Shown here: positions 12,779-12,798 of the stretch, one piece after another | Layout of the letters: every line of letters starts with the position of its first letter | Position numbering within the stretch: the first letter of the stretch is position 1 | DNA from: CAZQGE01 sp964592815 | GTDB lineage: Bacteria > Bacillota > Clostridia > Christensenellales > CAG-917 | Length of the DNA stretch: 12,798 nucleotides | Assembly: GCA_964592815.1 (NCBI GenBank) | Contig: CAZQGE010000037.1 | Span: 1 to 12,798 of the forward strand | Direction: 5' to 3' | Made by a program: the position numbers and the translations under genes | Notes under the pieces: generated by a model | The model's input: the letters and a program-made list of their open reading frames with translations, nothing else | Databases searched by the model: none | What the model was told of the DNA's origin: nothing

Positions 12779-12798
12779 TCTGTAATTACACAAAAAAG

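Overview
The window looks like a chromosomal piece of a low-GC, Clostridia-like Firmicute. The evidence is AT-rich sequence with strong AGGAGG/GGAGG ribosome binding sites, frequent TTG starts, a DnaD/DnaI-type primosome pair, a preQ1-I riboswitch on a QueT transporter, and a spoVT-yabM-yabN gene string matching the Bacillus/Clostridium sporulation-linked locus. No mobile element, phage gene, CRISPR array, tRNA or rRNA was seen. Product names come from motif recognition only; no database search was run.

Layout. 1-206: promoter region with two or three candidate promoters. 207-1865 (+): GPH-family (MelB-like) sugar/cation symporter, closed by a hairpin at 1885-1917. 2062-3712 (+): a two-gene unit, a MarR-type regulator whose mRNA looks leaderless and whose promoter carries an inverted repeat, overlapping a membrane-anchored M28-type metallopeptidase. 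3804-3830: a hairpin shared by convergent genes, then a 25-bp tandem duplication touching the end of the next gene. 3930-6298 (-): a DnaC/DnaI-like helicase-loader ATPase and a long DnaD/DnaB-like protein, overlapping by 7 bases. 6436-7033 (-): queT with its preQ1-I riboswitch. 7153-7880 (+): flavin-reductase-fold protein plus an 86-residue conserved-looking unknown, ended by a strong terminator. 7976-12645 (+): a tight run spoVT, yabM-like flippase, yabN-like MazG pyrophosphohydrolase, dus and trmL. 12646-12798: non-coding DNA with two inverted repeats.

How it works together. spoVT to trmL are separated by at most 24 bases and mostly overlap, so they are probably one operon: a sporulation regulator, a lipid-linked-precursor flippase, NTP house-cleaning and two tRNA-modification enzymes. 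queT is a second link to tRNA modification, since queuosine is made in the same tRNA anticodon position class that TrmL modifies. The dnaD-dnaI pair would load the replicative helicase.

The window does not contain an obvious new multi-gene system. The best leads are the riboswitch/TTG-start arrangement of queT, a peptidase whose catalytic domain is split by membrane segments, a MazG protein carrying only the tail of the usual methylase domain, the leaderless marR with its built-in operator, a candidate sigma-G promoter for spoVT, and a DnaD protein with apparently four C-terminal-type repeats.
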